Shown here: piece by piece, positions 14,877 through 22,045 of the stretch
Numbering within the stretch: position 1 is the stretch's first letter
Layout of the letters: each line of letters starts with the position of its first letter
NCBI GenBank assembly: GCA_902782955.1
Contig: CACZPD010000106.1
Location: forward strand, 1-22,459
Direction: 5' to 3'
Origin: an uncultured Erysipelotrichaceae bacterium
GTDB taxonomy: Bacteria; Bacillota_I; Bacilli_A; Erysipelotrichales; Erysipelotrichaceae
DNA length: 22,459 nucleotides
Made by a program: the position numbers and the translations under genes
The notes under the pieces: generated by a model
Database searches by the model: none
Told to the model about the DNA's origin: nothing
What the model saw: the letters and a program-made list of their open reading frames with translations, nothing else

Positions 14877-15755
14877 ATGAAAACAGCGATCGTTACGGAT
14901 ACAAACAGCGGAATGAGTGTCAAGGAGGGAAGGCAGAGAGGCATCTATGTTCTTCCCATGCCGGTCATTATCGACGGCGAGAGCTATCTCGAATGGGTCA
15001 ATATCTCGCATAAGGAAGTCTATGATTTCATGGCTTCGGGCAAGGATGTATCCACATCCCAGCCGGCACCGGGCGAAGTTCTTTCCATGTGGCAGAAAGC
15101 GGTCGATGACGGCGCGGAGGAGATCGTGCACATTCCGATGTCCAGCGGTCTTTCGAGTTCCTGCAATACCGCGCGCCTGCTGGCGGACCAGTTTCCGGCA
15201 AAGGTGTATGTGGTGGACAACCACAGGATCTCCCTGACGCTTTATGAAGCAGTACGCGATGCGAAGTATCTGGCGGACCAGGGAAAGAGCGGGCAGGAGA
15301 TCGCGGATCATCTGCTGGCGGAGGCATATGACGCTTCCATATACATCACGGTCAATTCCATCGATTTCCTCAAGAAGAGCGGACGCATTACCGAAGCGGG
15401 TGTACGTCTGGCTTCATTCCTGAACATCAAGCCGATCCTGACGATCCAGGGCGGCAAGCTGGACGCGTATGAAAAGGTCAGGGGAATGCGGATCGCGGTG
15501 CGTCACATGATGGAAGCCATCCGCAGCGATCTGGACAAGATGGAAGAAAAGACCGGGACGAAGCATTTCATCGTAGGCGCTGCCGGAACGCTCAGGACGA
15601 TCGAAGAGATCAATGAGCTTTCAAACAGGATCAGGGAGGAATTCCCGGATTACCGGTTCGTCTACCAGCCATTGTCCTGTTCCATTGCCTGCCATATAGG
15701 ACCGGATGCGATCGGCGTCGGATTTGTCCGGTATCTGGAAGAGAGAAAAAAGTAA
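14877..15755 (+). CDS. DegV-family fatty-acid-binding protein (FakB-like)
   Basis: 292-aa cytosolic protein that binds a fatty acid and, in characterised cases, presents it to the kinase FakA for phosphorylation. Family marks: N-terminal AIVTDTNSGM, TSQPAPGEV (the TSQPS-like loop), the IPMSSGLSSSCNTA segment containing the Ser-rich lipid-binding site, and the C-terminal HIGPDAIGVGF. The start is chosen at 14877 (AGGA 10 nt upstream); an in-frame ATG at 14838 overlaps the opposite -10 box. It is divergent from a TetR regulator, which suggests control by a lipid-like signal. No fakA lies in the window. Confidence 0.93.
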   Translation: MKTAIVTDTNSGMSVKEGRQRGIYVLPMPVIIDGESYLEWVNISHKEVYDFMASGKDVSTSQPAPGEVLSMWQKAVDDGAEEIVHIPMSSGLSSSCNTARLLADQFPAKVYVVDNHRISLTLYEAVRDAKYLADQGKSGQEIADHLLAEAYDASIYITVNSIDFLKKSGRITEAGVRLASFLNIKPILTIQGGKLDAYEKVRGMRIAVRHMMEAIRSDLDKMEEKTGTKHFIVGAAGTLRTIEEINELSNRIREEFPDYRFVYQPLSCSIACHIGPDAIGVGFVRYLEERKK

Positions 15756-15761
15756 AGCCTC

Positions 15762-15793
15762 AAAACCGGAAATACAGCGTTTCCGGTTTTTTT
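15762..15793 (+). terminator. Terminator after the degV gene
   Basis: AAAACCGGAAA and TTTCCGGTTTT, a perfect 11-bp stem with 7-nt loop and a T7 run. Confidence 0.93.
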
Positions 15794-15820
15794 ATGCCCG
15801 GTTTCATAAGTGTATACAGC

Positions 15821-15849
15821 TTGACAAAGATATAATCCTCCTATATAGT
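15821..15849 (+). promoter_or_regulatory. Promoter of the MarR/radical SAM operon
   Basis: TTGACA (15821-15826), exactly 17 nt, then TATAGT (15844-15849). A second TATAAT at 15831-15836 lacks a good -35 box. This is the best sigma-A-type promoter in the window. Confidence 0.8.
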
Positions 15850-15873
15850 ATCAATATACTACCATATAGGAGG
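15837..15873. promoter_or_regulatory. 37-bp palindrome over the -10 box and Shine-Dalgarno: likely MarR operator
   Basis: CCTCCTATAT (15837-15846) and ATATAGGAGG (15864-15873) are perfect 10-bp arms. A nested TAGTAT/ATACTA pair (15846-15851 and 15856-15861) lies between. The left arm includes the start of the -10 box and the right arm is the ribosome binding site. Position and symmetry fit autorepression by the MarR protein. Confidence 0.65.
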
Positions 15874-15879
15874 AATTTT

Positions 15880-16317
15880 ATGAAGACAAACGGCGGCTTT
15901 CAGGTCTCCAAGATCAAGCAGCTGGGAGACCGTGTGTTTGAAAAAATACTGGCATCTCAGGGAATAGAGGCATTTAACGGCGCGCAGGGAAGGATCCTCT
16001 ATGTACTCTGGCAGGAAGACGGTGTGCCGATCAAAACGATCTCTGAGAAGTGCGGTCTGGCCATTACATCCCTGACGACGATGCTGGAACGCATGGAGAA
16101 GTCCGGGCTGATCATAAGACAGCAGGATCCCGGAGACAAAAGAAAGACCCTCCTCATCCTTACCGATAAGGCCAAAGGATTGAAGAATGATTATGACGCA
16201 ATTTCTGACAAGATGAGCGAGATTTTTTATCAGGGGTTTACGGAAGATGAGATCAGGGCCTTTGAGGCTCATCTGGAAAGGATCCGGCTGAACCTGGAAG
16301 GGTGGCAGGCAAAATGA
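15880..16317 (+). CDS. MarR-family regulator of the radical SAM mobile pair system
   Basis: 145-aa winged-helix regulator. The recognition region PIKTISEKCGLAITSLTTMLERMEKSGLI is a typical MarR HTH, followed by the wing RQQDPGDKRKTLLILTDKA. The start is ATG 15880 with AGGAGGA 5 nt upstream; longer in-frame readings begin inside degV. Its stop overlaps the start of the next gene (ATGA), so translation is coupled. The neighbourhood matches the NCBI-named 'radical SAM mobile pair system MarR family transcriptional regulator', as I remember that family. The effector is unknown. The palindrome at its promoter suggests autoregulation. Confidence 0.88.
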   Translation: MKTNGGFQVSKIKQLGDRVFEKILASQGIEAFNGAQGRILYVLWQEDGVPIKTISEKCGLAITSLTTMLERMEKSGLIIRQQDPGDKRKTLLILTDKAKGLKNDYDAISDKMSEIFYQGFTEDEIRAFEAHLERIRLNLEGWQAK

Positions 16318-17015
16318 GTGTCTGCATTAAAGATCTGATCAAAAACCTGAACCTGGTGATCGGATGCCCGATAGGCTGCGATTACTGTTATGCCAGAAAC
16401 AACTGCCGGCGGTTCCATATCACGGACGATTTCTCTGTGCCAGAGTATTACGGACAGAAACTCCGTCTGCTTGACCGGGGAAAACCCGGAAACTGGCTGC
16501 TGACAGGTATGAGCGATCTGTGTGCGTGGAAACAGGAATGGCTTGATGCGGCTTTTGCGAAGTTAAGCGGGCAGCCGCAGCATCAGGCGGTCTTCCTTTC
16601 CAAGCGGCCGGATCTGCTGAATATCCGCACGGATCTTGATAATGCCTGGTTCGGCGTCACGGTGACAAGGAGATCCGAGCTATGGCGGCTGGATGCGCTG
16701 CGCAAAAACGTCCGGGCGAAGCATTATCACGTGACGTTTGAGCCGCTGTTTGATGACCCAGGTGAAGTGGATCTGACGGGGATCGACTGGATCGTTGTCG
16801 GAACGATGACCGGTCCGATGAAGAAGAAGGTACATACAGCGCCGGAGTGGGCATACAGCCTGACAGAACAAGCCCACAGAAAGAATATCCCGGTCTTTAT
16901 GAAAGAAGACCTGGTCCCGGTCATCGGGGAGGAAAACATGGTGCAGGAACTCCCGGAACCGATGAACCACGTATTGGAGGAACAAAAGAAATGGAACAGC
17001 AGGAGATCAAAGTAA
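16314..17015 (+). CDS. Radical SAM mobile pair protein B (DUF5131-like radical SAM)
   Basis: 233-aa radical SAM protein. The 4Fe-4S/SAM motif is GCPIGCDYCYA (Cys18, Cys22, Cys25, CxxxCxxC), followed by FHITDDFSVPEYY and LLTGMSDL. The middle (KRPDLLNIRTDLDNAWFGVTVT and HYHVTFEPLFDDP) resembles the short Gp37/Gp68-type radical SAM branch. The reaction is unknown; radical SAM enzymes cleave S-adenosylmethionine to start radical chemistry. It overlaps the MarR stop (ATGA) and runs 25 nt into the next gene, so all three genes are tightly coupled. The A/B naming follows my memory of the NCBI family names and could be reversed. I prefer the 16314 ATG over the in-frame ATG at 16302, which lies inside the marR coding end. 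Confidence 0.85.
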   Translation: MSVCIKDLIKNLNLVIGCPIGCDYCYARNNCRRFHITDDFSVPEYYGQKLRLLDRGKPGNWLLTGMSDLCAWKQEWLDAAFAKLSGQPQHQAVFLSKRPDLLNIRTDLDNAWFGVTVTRRSELWRLDALRKNVRAKHYHVTFEPLFDDPGEVDLTGIDWIVVGTMTGPMKKKVHTAPEWAYSLTEQAHRKNIPVFMKEDLVPVIGEENMVQELPEPMNHVLEEQKKWNSRRSK

Positions 17016-17908
17016 ACCATATTGAAACGAAAAGTGTAGTGACCAAATCGAATACACCGCTCGGCGGATATTCGGTCAATCCATATGTAGGATGTCCCCA
17101 CGCCTGCAGATACTGTTACGCATCCTTTATGAAGCGGTTTACGGGACATACGGAACCTTGGGGAACCTTCATGGATGTGAAGCACTGGCCTGCCATCAAA
17201 GATCCGAAAAAATATGCTGGTCAGAAGATCGTGATCGGCACGGTCACAGACGGCTACAATCCGCTGGAAGAGACATATCGGAATACCAGGAAGATCCTGG
17301 AAGAACTGAAGGACAGCGGCGGCGACATCCTGATCTGTACGAAGTCCGATCTGGTGCTGCGGGATCTGGACCTTCTGAAAGAGATCAACCGGAACTGCCG
17401 TCTTACTGTTTCTTGGTCCGTCAACACGCTGGATGAAGAATTTAAGAATGACATGGACGATGCGGTAAGCATCGAGCGGCGTCTCGCAGCCATGAAGAAG
17501 ATCTATGACGCAGGGATCCGGACTGTCTGCTTCATTTCCCCGGTATTCCCGGGCATAACGGATATTGAAGCGATCTTTGAACGAGCAAAGGACCGGTGTG
17601 ATCTGGTCTGGCTGGAAAACCTGAATCTCCGCGGCGGGTTCAAGAAGGATATCATGGACTATATCGCGGAGAAGCATCCTGACCTGATGCCGCTCTACGA
17701 TGAGATCTACAACAGGAAAGACCGGAGTTACTTTGAGGGTCTGGAAAAGAAAGCCGGAGAGATGGCAGAGAAGTACGGCTGCCGTTTCGTGGACAATGAA
17801 ACACCGTATGAACGTGTTCCGAAGGGACATCCAACGATCGTGGACTACTTCTACCATGAGGAAGTCCGCGGAACGGAAAACAGCGGTCAGAGAAGGACAA
17901 AGAACTGA
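16991..17908 (+). CDS. Radical SAM mobile pair protein A (SPL-like radical SAM)
   Basis: 305-aa radical SAM enzyme of the SplB/COG1533-like branch. The cluster motif is VGCPHACRYCYASFMKRF (Cys35, Cys39, Cys42), and the TIM-barrel strands include IVIGTVTDGYNPLEE and ICTKSDLVLRDLD. The usual family lead-in KSVVTKSNTPLGGYSVNPYVG is present. GGAGG (16976-16980) is 10 nt before the ATG, inside the previous gene. It lacks the extra C-terminal Cys of spore photoproduct lyase that I would expect for DNA repair, as far as I can judge. The target is unknown. An alternative upstream in-frame ATG (16847) lies deep in the previous gene and has no RBS. Confidence 0.87.
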   Translation: MEQQEIKVNHIETKSVVTKSNTPLGGYSVNPYVGCPHACRYCYASFMKRFTGHTEPWGTFMDVKHWPAIKDPKKYAGQKIVIGTVTDGYNPLEETYRNTRKILEELKDSGGDILICTKSDLVLRDLDLLKEINRNCRLTVSWSVNTLDEEFKNDMDDAVSIERRLAAMKKIYDAGIRTVCFISPVFPGITDIEAIFERAKDRCDLVWLENLNLRGGFKKDIMDYIAEKHPDLMPLYDEIYNRKDRSYFEGLEKKAGEMAEKYGCRFVDNETPYERVPKGHPTIVDYFYHEEVRGTENSGQRRTKN

Positions 17909-17955
17909 GTGGTATACTCCCGCTGTTGCGTATTCAGAGAGGCGGCGGTAAATAA

Positions 17956-17982
17956 GGGATGTCATATGACATCCCGTTTTTT
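17956..17982 (+). terminator. Terminator of the radical SAM pair operon
   Basis: A perfect 20-bp palindrome (17956-17975) with a CATATG centre, one G, then T6. The next gene's -10 box starts right after the T-run. Confidence 0.88.
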
Positions 17983-17983
17983 A

Positions 17984-17989
17984 TATAAT
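17984..17989 (+). promoter_or_regulatory. -10 box placed for a leaderless transcript (AlkD-like gene)
   Basis: TATAAT ends 7 nt before the ATG at 17997; no SD can fit between. The -35 region coincides with the preceding terminator. Confidence 0.6.
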
Positions 17990-17996
17990 AATGAAT

Positions 17997-18689
17997 ATGA
18001 ATAATAAAGAGATCATAAATGACCTGAAGGAAATGGCGGATCCGGAATACGCGGCTTTCAGCAGGAAACTCTGTCCGGATATGGAAGACGGGAAAATGCT
18101 GGGTGTGCGTACGCCGGCGCTGAAGAAATATGCGCGTGACTTATGGAAAAGGGGAGACTGTGCGGAATTCCTGGATGACCTGCCGCATACGTATTTTGAG
18201 GAAGACCAGGTCCATGCGTTCCTGCTGGGGGAAATGAAGGATTTTGACGCGTGCATGACGGAAACGGAACGGTTTCTGCCGTATATAGACAACTGGATGA
18301 CCTGTGACCAGTTCTCCCCGAAGGTATTCGCAAAGCATAAACAGGAGCTGGTGCCGCATGTCCTGAAGTGGCTGGAAAGCGATCATGTGTATACTGTGCG
18401 CTACGGGATCGGTACATTAATGCGTCATTACCTGGACGCGGATTTTGATGTTTCCTTTCCGGAACTGGTTGCCGGCATTGAACGGGAAGAATACTATATC
18501 CGGATGATGCAGGCATGGTTTTTCGCAACCGCGCTGGCTAAGCAGCATGATGCGGTGATCCCGTATCTCGAAAACAGTAAACTCTCACTGTGGGTGCACA
18601 ACAAGACCATACAGAAAGCGGTCGAAAGTTACCGGATCACACCGGAAACGAAAGCATATCTGAAAACACTGAAAAGAAAAAAAGACTGA
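17997..18689 (+). CDS. DNA alkylation repair protein, AlkD-like glycosylase
   Basis: 230-aa all-helical HEAT-like-repeat protein of the AlkD family, which removes bulky or cationic N3- and N7-alkylated purines from DNA. Seen: MLGVRTPALKKYARDLW near the N-terminus, the NWMTCDQF stretch containing the conserved Trp and the catalytic-type Asp, WFFATALAKQ, and VHNKTIQKAVESYRI near the end, all typical. The length matches the family (220-240). I choose ATG 17997 rather than the in-frame ATG at 17991 because the latter is only 1 nt past the -10 box; both would be SD-less. Convergent with the TtcA-like gene, whose stop is 1 nt away. Confidence 0.9.
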   Translation: MNNKEIINDLKEMADPEYAAFSRKLCPDMEDGKMLGVRTPALKKYARDLWKRGDCAEFLDDLPHTYFEEDQVHAFLLGEMKDFDACMTETERFLPYIDNWMTCDQFSPKVFAKHKQELVPHVLKWLESDHVYTVRYGIGTLMRHYLDADFDVSFPELVAGIEREEYYIRMMQAWFFATALAKQHDAVIPYLENSKLSLWVHNKTIQKAVESYRITPETKAYLKTLKRKKD

Positions 18690-18699
18690 ATCAGTCTTT
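18672..18699 (-). terminator. Shared palindrome between convergent genes; terminator mainly for the minus strand
   Basis: AAAGACTGA (18681-18689) and TCAGTCTTT (18691-18699) carry the stop codons of both convergent genes. The A-rich flank at 18672-18684 gives a long T-run on the minus strand only, so it should end the TtcA-like transcript. For the plus strand the U-tract is weak. Confidence 0.7.
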
Positions 18700-19536
18700 G
18701 AAGGTATTGCCGTCTGCGTAGTTTTCCAGGAAACTGTGCATTCTGCCGTCTGCCTTATAGCCGGGAAATGATTCGATCCGTACGGCATGAAGGGAACGGA
18801 ATATGTTGTCTTCCACGTGCGGGTTTGTTTTTTTCAGCTCGGCGATCAGTTCCTTTGCCTCCCTGCGTTTGGAGGAGGAACAGCCTTCGCCTGCTGTAAA
18901 GGAACAGGCACACTGGATAAAGCGCAGGTGATTGTGGTCTGCCCAGCGCAGGATATCATTTTCCTTGATGCAGTACATAGGACGGATCAGTTCCATGCCT
19001 TCGAAGTTCTCACTGTGGGATTTGGGTATGATCGTCTCCAGTTTGGAACTGTAGAACATGGCCATGACAGTCGTTTCGATGGCGTCGTTCAGATGATGGC
19101 CGAGGGCGATCTTGTTGCAGGAGAGTTCCTTTGCCTTGTTGTACAGGTGGCCTCTGCGCATCCTCGCGCACAGGTAGCACGGATTGCCCGGCTGGCTGTT
19201 GGCAGCGGCGAAGATATTCGTTTCAAAAAATGTTACCGGCAGTCCCAGCAGGGCAGCGTTGTCTTCGATCTGTTTCCGTACTTCCGGGGTGTAGCCGGGA
19301 TCCATGACCAGGTTGACGACGGAAAAGGGAATGTCGCTGTGACGGGCAAGGATCTGAAAGAGGACAGCCATGCACATGGAGTCTTTCCCGCCGGAAATGC
19401 ATACGGCGATGCGGTCGCCGGGAGCGATCAGTTCATAGCGGTTGATCGCTGTCAAAAACGGTGCCCAGAGTTCTTTCCTGTATGTCCGGAACACGCTTCT
19501 TTCAATTTCCTGCGCGGGAGTAAATGTTCTTGCCAT
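18691..19536 (-). CDS. TtcA-like tRNA 2-thiocytidine biosynthesis protein (PP-loop ATPase)
   Basis: 281-aa cytosolic enzyme of the TtcA/TilS/TtuA group. The PP-loop SGGKDS (48-53) binds ATP to adenylate the tRNA base. CYLC (Cys120, Cys123) and a later Cys near residue 210 (in CACSF) fit the three Cys ligands of the 4Fe-4S cluster in TtcA. GHHLNDAIETTVMAMFYSS is also typical. The likely product is 2-thiocytidine at tRNA position 32, though other thiolation targets are possible in Firmicutes. Start: the ATG at 19536 (MARTF) rather than 19545, since the latter directly abuts the -10 box TATAAT (19551-19546). No SD is present, so the message is probably leaderless. Confidence 0.87.
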   Translation of the reverse strand: MARTFTPAQEIERSVFRTYRKELWAPFLTAINRYELIAPGDRIAVCISGGKDSMCMAVLFQILARHSDIPFSVVNLVMDPGYTPEVRKQIEDNAALLGLPVTFFETNIFAAANSQPGNPCYLCARMRRGHLYNKAKELSCNKIALGHHLNDAIETTVMAMFYSSKLETIIPKSHSENFEGMELIRPMYCIKENDILRWADHNHLRFIQCACSFTAGEGCSSSKRREAKELIAELKKTNPHVEDNIFRSLHAVRIESFPGYKADGRMHSFLENYADGNTFKD

Positions 19537-19545
19537 ATGGTACAT

Positions 19546-19551
19546 ATTATA
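19546..19551 (-). promoter_or_regulatory. -10 box of the TtcA-like gene (minus strand), leaderless layout
   Basis: TATAAT on the minus strand ends 9 nt before the ATG at 19536. A TTTGCA at 19574-19569 at 17-nt spacing may be the -35 box. Confidence 0.6.
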
Positions 19552-19637
19552 CGGTGATTGTCCTTCCGTGCAAACAGAAACACACTTCTCATTTTAAGGA
19601 TTGTCTGATACGCTTTTTGGGAAAGAGGAACATCGAT

Positions 19638-20117
19638 ATGGAAAAAATAGCCAGCTTCCAGGTAAACCACCTGGTATTGGAACCGGGTATATATGTTTCA
19701 AGAAAAGACCGCTTCGGAGATGTCACGCTGACGACATTTGACCTGCGCATGACGACGCCTAATAAGGAACCTGTCATGAATACGGCAGAGGTGCATACGA
19801 TCGAGCATCTCGGCGCCACCTATCTGCGCAATCACGCAGAGTGGAAGGACAGGACGGTCTACTTCGGACCGATGGGATGCCGGACAGGTTTCTATCTGAT
19901 CCTGGAAGGGGATCTGGAATCGGAAGACATCGTTGAACTGATGCAGGATCTCTTCGTATTTATACGTGATTTTGAAGGGGAGGTTCCCGGCGCGGCTGCC
20001 AGGGACTGCGGCAATTACCTCGATATGAATCTGAATATGGCGCACTGGTACGCTAAGAAATATCTCTGTGTCCTGGAGAATATCGACGGCAGGCATCTGC
20101 ACTATCAGGGAGACTGA
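19638..20117 (+). CDS. luxS: S-ribosylhomocysteine lyase (AI-2 synthase)
   Basis: Splits S-ribosylhomocysteine into homocysteine and DPD, the precursor of the autoinducer AI-2; part of the activated methyl cycle in the cytosol. At 159 aa it has the normal length. Metal-binding HTIEH (His53, Glu56, His57), GPMGCRTGFYL with catalytic Cys81, and third zinc ligand Cys124 in RDCGNYLDMNL are all in place. AGAGGA lies 8 nt before the ATG; longer in-frame readings have no RBS. It is followed at 1 nt by a lipoprotein gene. No pfs/mtnN nucleosidase gene is adjacent. Confidence 0.97.
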   Translation: MEKIASFQVNHLVLEPGIYVSRKDRFGDVTLTTFDLRMTTPNKEPVMNTAEVHTIEHLGATYLRNHAEWKDRTVYFGPMGCRTGFYLILEGDLESEDIVELMQDLFVFIRDFEGEVPGAAARDCGNYLDMNLNMAHWYAKKYLCVLENIDGRHLHYQGD

Positions 20118-20118
20118 A

Positions 20119-21153
20119 ATGAAGAAATATCAGCTCTGCGCTTTGCTGGCGGGCATCCTGCTGGCAGGGTGCACAAAGGACTACGGACCGGATGATATCC
20201 GCAAATATGTGAAAGATCAGCACGGGCTGAAATCTTTTGAATTGTCGGAAGAGCCGGAAGAGATCAAAGGCGAAGACGGCTATACGGATTATCTCTGGAC
20301 AGTTACGGAAAAAGACGGTACGGTCTTCCATGTGCTGGATAACTATTACTGGGGCATGGAAGCGACGACCAATTCCCTGTGGGATGACTACAACGGCGTG
20401 CATCTGAAGATGTTTTACGAAGAAACGGAACATGACCTGATCACGCTGGAAACAGAGGAAGATGAAAAAATGCTGAGCAGTACGTTGACAGGCTCCTATA
20501 CCACCAGGGCAGGAATGCAGGCTCTCAGCGCGGAACTGAACAGCCTGCGGAGTCAGAAACCGGACGGGATCAGCTTGAACTATAGATTTACATTTGAGCA
20601 TCCATACCGCCGTACCGGGGATTATGAAGCTTCGCAGGGTGACTGGCACGGAATTGTGATGCAGGCAGAACCGGATCTTGCGGAAGGGGAAAAGAACCTG
20701 CTGATGTGCTGTGTGGATCAGCGGTATCCGTGTATGTATGAATTCTCCCCGGAGGAAATTGAACAGACGCTTTCGGAAAGTCCCCACCGGCTCGGAGTAC
20801 TGATGCCGGACGGTACTTTTACACTCTATCCGGATCTGACTGCCGACAGGTTCAGTTACGGGGTGTCTTTTGCGTCCCTGTTTGAACTGCTGAACCGGAA
20901 TGGCTTTAACCCTGAGGGAGATCAGGAACATTACACCTTTGCGGCAAAAGACGGTTCCGTGTACGAGATCTCCTATTCCTTCATACATGAAACGGAAAAG
21001 AGCCCGGAGGGATATTACTATATAAAAGACGGCGAGATCACCGACATGGATGGTTATTTTTACAACCACTTTACGACATACTGGATCCGGGAGCGTATCG
21101 GACTTGAAGTCTATGAACAGTGGCAGATGAACCCGGTGGAATCGGGAAACTGA
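20119..21153 (+). CDS. Predicted lipoprotein, 344 aa, function unknown
   Basis: An N-terminal lipoprotein signal (short basic start MKKYQ, hydrophobic core, lipobox LAGC with Cys18) predicts a membrane-anchored extracellular protein. The mature part is acidic and rich in Tyr, Asp and Glu; I recognise no domain. There is no LPxTG-like sorting signal at the C-terminus. GGGAG (about 20108-20112) inside the luxS end serves as RBS; the ATG is 1 nt after the luxS stop, so co-expression with luxS is likely. It is followed at 6 nt by a class B sortase. Confidence 0.82.
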   Translation: MKKYQLCALLAGILLAGCTKDYGPDDIRKYVKDQHGLKSFELSEEPEEIKGEDGYTDYLWTVTEKDGTVFHVLDNYYWGMEATTNSLWDDYNGVHLKMFYEETEHDLITLETEEDEKMLSSTLTGSYTTRAGMQALSAELNSLRSQKPDGISLNYRFTFEHPYRRTGDYEASQGDWHGIVMQAEPDLAEGEKNLLMCCVDQRYPCMYEFSPEEIEQTLSESPHRLGVLMPDGTFTLYPDLTADRFSYGVSFASLFELLNRNGFNPEGDQEHYTFAAKDGSVYEISYSFIHETEKSPEGYYYIKDGEITDMDGYFYNHFTTYWIRERIGLEVYEQWQMNPVESGN

Positions 21154-21159
21154 CATATT

Positions 21160-21993
21160 ATGAAAAAAAGAAAACTGAAAAAAAGCGTTAAATGGATTCT
21201 GGCATTTGCAGTTCTCGCTGCCGGAGCAGGACTTTTCCTCTTCCTCAGACAGCCGGAACCTGAACCGATTTCCGAACCGTTATCCGAACCGGCAGTTGAG
21301 GCAACGCCGGAACCGACACCTGAGCCAACACCTGTACCAAAGGAAGAATGGGAATTCGAAGATGACCGGCAGCTGGAACTGAAGAAGGAATTCGCGGATG
21401 ATAAGGCTGTGGATGAACATCTGCAGGGAATTCTCTGCTTTCAGAGCGGATTAGTGCATCAGCCGGTATTTCAGGGAAGAGATAATGATTATTATCTCAA
21501 TCATGCCTGGGAAACGGGAGAGTACCGTTCCTGGGGCTCCATATGCATGGAGTATACCTGTGATTATACGAAAGACCAGAACTGCACCATATACGGCCAC
21601 TATGTCTATCCGGAGCGGACACCTGACAGAACAGTCATGTTTACCCCTCTGGCAGAACTCCTTGTAAAGGAGAATTATGAAGACAACAAGTATCTTGCCA
21701 TGGCACTGGAAGATGAGATCGTTTACTACGAGATCATCTATGTATACAACTGTCATCTGCTGGAAGGTGAGTACATCCCGGAAGACCTGATGTATAACAC
21801 TCCTAATTTCACGGAACATCAGTATGAAAATTACAGGTCAAGGTTTAAAGAGTGTCTGTATTACGATACAGGGAAAGATCTGGAATACCCGGACCGCTTT
21901 ATAACACTGCAGACCTGTATCGAAGGATCACATCTGGACCGCGAGATCATCATATGCAAAGAAATCGAAAGAAAACCGTATCTTAAAATATGA
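21160..21993 (+). CDS. srtB: Class B sortase
   Basis: 277-aa membrane-anchored transpeptidase. A cytoplasmic basic tail and one transmembrane helix (about 11-29), then a Pro/Glu repeat linker (31-62, PEPEP and TPEPTPEPTP), then the sortase fold: QPVFQGRDNDYYL (residues 101-113), the catalytic His147 in YGHYV, MFTPLAEL (160-167), nucleophile Cys253 in TLQTC, and Arg261 in LDREI. These are class B features, including the long region before the Cys. Class B sortases anchor NPQTN-like substrates or assemble pili; no such substrate is seen in the window, and the adjacent lipoprotein has no sorting motif. RBS is weak, and translation may be coupled to the lipoprotein gene. The Pro-rich linker is unusual in length. 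Confidence 0.88.
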   Translation: MKKRKLKKSVKWILAFAVLAAGAGLFLFLRQPEPEPISEPLSEPAVEATPEPTPEPTPVPKEEWEFEDDRQLELKKEFADDKAVDEHLQGILCFQSGLVHQPVFQGRDNDYYLNHAWETGEYRSWGSICMEYTCDYTKDQNCTIYGHYVYPERTPDRTVMFTPLAELLVKENYEDNKYLAMALEDEIVYYEIIYVYNCHLLEGEYIPEDLMYNTPNFTEHQYENYRSRFKECLYYDTGKDLEYPDRFITLQTCIEGSHLDREIIICKEIERKPYLKI

Positions 21994-22015
21994 CAGGTCA
22001 CCGGTCTGTTTTTTT
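21992..22015 (+). terminator. Weak terminator after the sortase gene
   Basis: GACAG and CTGTT (one G-U pair) flank a 9-nt loop, followed by T7. The stem is short but the U-tract is good; the left arm overlaps the stop codon. Confidence 0.5.
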
Positions 22016-22029
22016 GTCCCAAGATGGCA

Positions 22030-22035
22030 TATAAT
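22030..22035 (+). promoter_or_regulatory. -10 box of the acyltransferase gene
   Basis: TATAAT ends 10 nt before the ATG at 22046, so the leader is at most 3-4 nt and there is no SD. The -35 position falls in the T-run of the preceding terminator. Confidence 0.55.
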
Positions 22036-22045
22036 ATCCCGGTAT

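Noticed and set aside
15837..15873. RNA hairpin that hides the Shine-Dalgarno of the MarR gene as the main control
   Set aside because: The left arm (CCTCC) lies upstream of the predicted transcription start of the strong promoter, so the normal message would lack it. Kept only as a possible effect on read-through RNA.
16727..17965. Long open frame on the minus strand, 412 codons, opposite the radical SAM genes
   Set aside because: Shadow of two well-supported radical SAM genes; no start signals and no family motifs.
20119..21153. Lipoprotein as the sortase substrate
   Set aside because: No LPxTG or NPQTN-like motif, no C-terminal hydrophobic stretch or basic tail.
20053..21156. Long minus-strand frame, 367 codons, opposite the lipoprotein
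   Set aside because: The plus strand has a clear lipobox signal, RBS and operon spacing; the minus reading has none.
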